Assembly: GCA_003455715.1 (NCBI GenBank)
Contig: DMQJ01000400.1
Location: 817 to 8,628 of the forward strand
DNA length: 7,812 nucleotides
Direction of reading: 5' to 3'
Source of the DNA: Acidimicrobiaceae bacterium
GTDB taxonomy: Bacteria; Actinomycetota; Acidimicrobiia; Acidimicrobiales; Ilumatobacteraceae
Part shown: positions 5,493-7,812 of the stretch, piece by piece
Layout of the letters: every line of letters begins with the position of its first letter
Numbering within the stretch: position 1 is the stretch's first letter
Position numbers and translations under genes: made by a program
The notes under the pieces: model-generated
The model's database searches: none
What the model saw: the letters and a program-made list of their open reading frames with translations, nothing else
What the model was told of the DNA's origin: nothing

Positions 5493-6856
5493 CGAGAGAG
5501 GCCCTGGATGCGCGCCGCATGCCGGGCGTGCACCCGTAGCTGCTCCTCCACGGCTGGGTGCACCAGCTGCCCGTCGCGCACGACGAAACGGCCGTTCACC
5601 ACCGTGTGCCACGCACCCGTCGGGCCACACCGCAGCCAGGCCTCCACCGGGTCGGCAAGCGCACCGGCGAAGAGGGGGCCGGTGAGCTTCCACACCGCCA
5701 GGTCGGCCACCGCACCGGGAGCAATCACACCGATCTCGCCCTCGCGGCCCAGGCAACCCGCGCCGCCCAGGGTTGCCATCTCCAGCGCCATGCGAGCCGT
5801 GCCGGCCGCCGCGCCGTCGCGCAGTTTGGCCAACAGCATCGCCTGGCGCGCCTCAAGCCACACCGACGCGCTGTCGGCCGACGACGACCCGTCGACACCC
5901 AAGCCCACCTTCACGCCGTAGGCGCGCATCGGTACGACGGGCGCGATACCCGACGACAGGATGAGGTTGCTGCTGGGGCAATGCGCCACGCCGACGCCCG
6001 CCGCGCCGAGGCGTTGCTGCTCGGCGTCGTTGGGCATCACGCAGTGCGCCACCCAGGTGCGGTCGGTGCACCAGCCGGTGCGCTGGAGGTACTCCATCGG
6101 CCGGCAGCCGAACGTGGCCAGCGAGAACTCGTCGTCTTCGGCGTTCTCTGCGAAGTGGGTGTGCAGCCGCACGTCGAGGCGTTCGGCCAGCTCGGCGCTG
6201 GCCACCATGAGCCGCTCGGTGACGCTGAAGGGACTGCACGGGGCGAGCGCGATGCGTGTCATCGCGCCGCGGGCGCGGTCGTGGTGCCGGGCCACCGCCG
6301 CTTCCGACTCAGCGAGGATCTCGTCGTCGTCGGCCACCACGTCGTCGGGGGGCAAGCCACCGTCTTTCTGGCTGAGGCTCATCGAACCTCGGGTGGGATG
6401 GAAGCGAAGGCCGAGGTCGCGGGCCGCAGCGATCTCGGCGCTCAGCAGATCGCCTGCGCCACGAGGGTGGAGGTACAGGTGGTCGGTGCTGGTGGTGCAA
6501 CCGCTGAGGGCCAACTCGGCCAAGCCCACGAACGTGCTGGCGTACACGGCCTCCTCGTCGAGGCCGCGCCACAGCGGGTACAGCGACTGCAGCCAGCCGA
6601 AGAGGGGCTTGTCGGTCATCGGCGGGTAGGAGCGAGTGAGGTTCTGGTAGATGTGGTGGTGGGCGTTCACCAACCCGGGGGTCACCAGGCAGTCGGTGGC
6701 GTCGACGGTGACTGCCGCCGCTGGGGGCTGCTCGGCGGCGGAGCCGACGGCTTCGATGAGGTTGCCGGCGATGGCCACCCAGCCGCCGGGAAGCTCACGC
6801 CGTTCGGCGTCGACGGTGGCCACGAGCCGAGCGTTGCGCACGACGAGGTCGGTCAC
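5489..6856 (-). CDS. 8-oxoguanine deaminase-type amidohydrolase
   Basis: This encodes 455 residues, the usual length for the family. It is a TIM-barrel amidohydrolase. Metal ligands are expected at His66 and His68 (GLVNAHHHIYQ), His234 (LHTHFAE), His271 (VAHCVMPN) and Asp322 (LGVDGSSSAD), with Glu237 as the probable proton shuttle. SGCTTSTDHLYLHPRG, RGSMSLSQKDGGLPPD and LAPCSPFSVT are close to the pattern I recall for 8-oxoguanine deaminases, which convert 8-oxoguanine to urate and ammonia. A related role on atrazine-type or guanine-like substrates is the main alternative. The protein should be cytoplasmic. The GTG start at 6856 is supported by GGAGGG six bases upstream and by DLVVRNARLV as the first beta strand. 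It overlaps the decarboxylase stop (GTGA), and its own stop overlaps the transporter start (ATGA). No urate oxidase or other purine-catabolism gene is visible in the window. Confidence 0.88.
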   Translation of the reverse strand: MTDLVVRNARLVATVDAERRELPGGWVAIAGNLIEAVGSAAEQPPAAAVTVDATDCLVTPGLVNAHHHIYQNLTRSYPPMTDKPLFGWLQSLYPLWRGLDEEAVYASTFVGLAELALSGCTTSTDHLYLHPRGAGDLLSAEIAAARDLGLRFHPTRGSMSLSQKDGGLPPDDVVADDDEILAESEAAVARHHDRARGAMTRIALAPCSPFSVTERLMVASAELAERLDVRLHTHFAENAEDDEFSLATFGCRPMEYLQRTGWCTDRTWVAHCVMPNDAEQQRLGAAGVGVAHCPSSNLILSSGIAPVVPMRAYGVKVGLGVDGSSSADSASVWLEARQAMLLAKLRDGAAAGTARMALEMATLGGAGCLGREGEIGVIAPGAVADLAVWKLTGPLFAGALADPVEAWLRCGPTGAWHTVVNGRFVVRDGQLVHPAVEEQLRVHARHAARIQGLSR

Positions 6857-7812
6857 GGTGCGCCCTCCAGCGAGTCGACGATGAGGCGAATGTCGTCGAG
6901 CGTGGTGCGCGGGTTCACCACGCAGTACCGCAGCACCATCTCGCCGGCCCACGCGGTGGGCACCACGAACGCGGTGCCCTCGGCCAGCATGCGGTCGCTC
7001 CAGGTCTGGTACTGCGCGGGCTCCCAGCCGGTCCGCTTGAACAGCACCACGCTGAGTTGCGGCTCCATGATGAGCTCCAGGTGCGGAGCGTCAGCCACGA
7101 GGCGAGCACCCTCCTTGGCAACCGACAGCGTCTGTTCCACGGCCTCCCGGTAGGCATCCGTGCCATAGGTGGCGAGGCTGAACCAGAACGGAAGGCCACG
7201 GGCCCGACGCGACAGGTGGTGGGCGTAGTCGCTCGGGTTCCATTCGTCGCCGTCGTCGTGCAGCACGTCGAGGTACTCGGCGTGCTGGGTGTGGGCGCGG
7301 CGCGCCACCTCGGGGTCGCGGTAGATGAGGGCACAGCTGTCGAACGGCGCAAACAGCCACTTGTGGGGGTCGACGATGAAGCTGTCGGCGCGCTCGATGC
7401 CTTCGTAGGCGGCGCGCACGCTGGGGGCGAGGAGGCCGGCACCCCCGTACGCGCCGTCGACGTGGAACCACACGCCCAACTCCGCCGCCACATCGGCGGC
7501 TGCGGCCAGATCGTCGATGACACCGGCGTTGGTGGTGCCACAGGTGGCTACCACGGCGAACACCCGCTCGCGGTCGTCGGGGCTCATCGCGGCCACGGCC
7601 TCGCGCAGGTTCTCCACGTGCAGACGACCCTCGTCGTCGGCGGTGACCTGCACTTCATCGGCGTCCATCGCGCGGCACGCCTGGGCGATGGAGCTGTGAG
7701 CACCTTTGGAGGAGATGATGATGCCGCGCGTGCGGTCGAACCGGCCGTTGCCCCGGCGACGCCACTGGCTGCGGGCCGCGATGAGGGCGCTGAGGTTGCC
7801 CGCCGTGCCACC
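6853..7812 (-). CDS. PLP-dependent group II amino-acid decarboxylase (5' truncated)
   Basis: The frame is open from the right edge (codon 7810-7812) to the TGA at 6853-6855, giving the C-terminal 319 residues; roughly the first 150 lie beyond the window. It starts with GGTAGNLSALIAAR, the PLP-phosphate-binding segment of group II decarboxylases. It then has AHSSIAQA (His39, ring-stacking), HVDGAYGG (Asp119, contacts the pyridine nitrogen) and DPHKWL (Lys151, the PLP Schiff base). By hand alignment with DOPA decarboxylase, Tyr180 in AEYLD lies 29 residues after the PLP lysine, like Tyr332. In this family that Tyr marks decarboxylases, whereas Phe marks aldehyde synthases. SRRARGLPFW matches the conserved GRRFRxLKxW-type segment. 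The substrate (aromatic amino acid, glutamate, aspartate or diaminobutyrate) cannot be fixed from this part. It is the first visible gene of a coupled three-gene cluster; its promoter and start lie off the window. Confidence 0.9.
   Translation of the reverse strand, partial: GGTAGNLSALIAARSQWRRRGNGRFDRTRGIIISSKGAHSSIAQACRAMDADEVQVTADDEGRLHVENLREAVAAMSPDDRERVFAVVATCGTTNAGVIDDLAAAADVAAELGVWFHVDGAYGGAGLLAPSVRAAYEGIERADSFIVDPHKWLFAPFDSCALIYRDPEVARRAHTQHAEYLDVLHDDGDEWNPSDYAHHLSRRARGLPFWFSLATYGTDAYREAVEQTLSVAKEGARLVADAPHLELIMEPQLSVVLFKRTGWEPAQYQTWSDRMLAEGTAFVVPTAWAGEMVLRYCVVNPRTTLDDIRLIVDSLEGAP
6863..6868 (-). promoter_or_regulatory. Strong Shine-Dalgarno sequence for the deaminase, inside the decarboxylase gene
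   Basis: GGAGGG on the minus strand lies six bases before the GTG at 6856 and inside the last codons of the decarboxylase. It settles the deaminase start as GTG and rules out the longer in-frame extension reaching position 6952. Its strength suggests the deaminase can initiate on its own as well as by coupling. Confidence 0.75.

Noticed and set aside
6857..6952. Longer deaminase reading from 6952
   Set aside because: The extra segment overlaps the end of the decarboxylase and precedes a strong GGAGGG and GTG. The family N-terminus (DLVVRNARLV) starts right after that GTG.
5558..7153. Long plus-strand open frame (531 codons) opposite the deaminase and decarboxylase
   Set aside because: It is His/Arg/Ala/Gly-rich without recognisable motifs and lies antisense to two genes with intact catalytic motifs.

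Overview
The window is high-GC bacterial DNA with dense, mostly overlapping genes and little intergenic space. The base composition, GTG/ATG starts with 4-base overlaps, a response regulator with a typical actinobacterial C-terminal end, and a secreted protease carrying a choice-of-anchor L domain all suggest an Actinomycetota-type genome. An Acidimicrobiia-like lineage is a guess from protein style, not something the sequence proves.

Layout, left to right. Positions 1-117 (+) are the last 38 codons of an OmpR/PhoB-type response regulator. A 62-base gap with a perfect 7-bp inverted repeat leads to one large gene (180-3578, +). It encodes a secreted, modular, trypsin-fold serine protease of 1132 residues: signal peptide, S1 protease domain, four cadherin/Ig-like modules, a choice-of-anchor L domain, two PKD-like modules and an unassigned C-terminal region. 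It ends one base from the stop codon of a convergent gene. Everything from there to the right edge is on the minus strand.

The minus strand holds two tight clusters, read right to left. Cluster A is a PLP-dependent group II amino-acid decarboxylase (cut by the window edge), an 8-oxoguanine deaminase-type amidohydrolase, and a UPF0016/GDT1-family cation (probably Mn2+) transporter. Each junction is a 4-base GTGA or ATGA overlap. After a 138-base gap, cluster B is a DUF1269 glycine-zipper membrane protein followed, again by an ATGA overlap, by a probable SGNH/GDSL hydrolase lipoprotein. A -10-like hexamer six bases before the DUF1269 ATG, with no Shine-Dalgarno sequence, suggests a leaderless transcript for cluster B.

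I see no RNA genes, mobile elements, CRISPR or phage genes. The most distinctive object is the protease. Its Ile-Ile-Gly-Gly N-terminus abuts the signal-peptidase site, so it may need no zymogen step. The S1 pocket has Met where trypsin has Asp189, the segment before the catalytic serine is unusually short, and each Ig-like module carries a Cys pair at the same place. The rest are recognisable families in an unusual combination. Nothing here amounts to a clearly new defence or mobile system.
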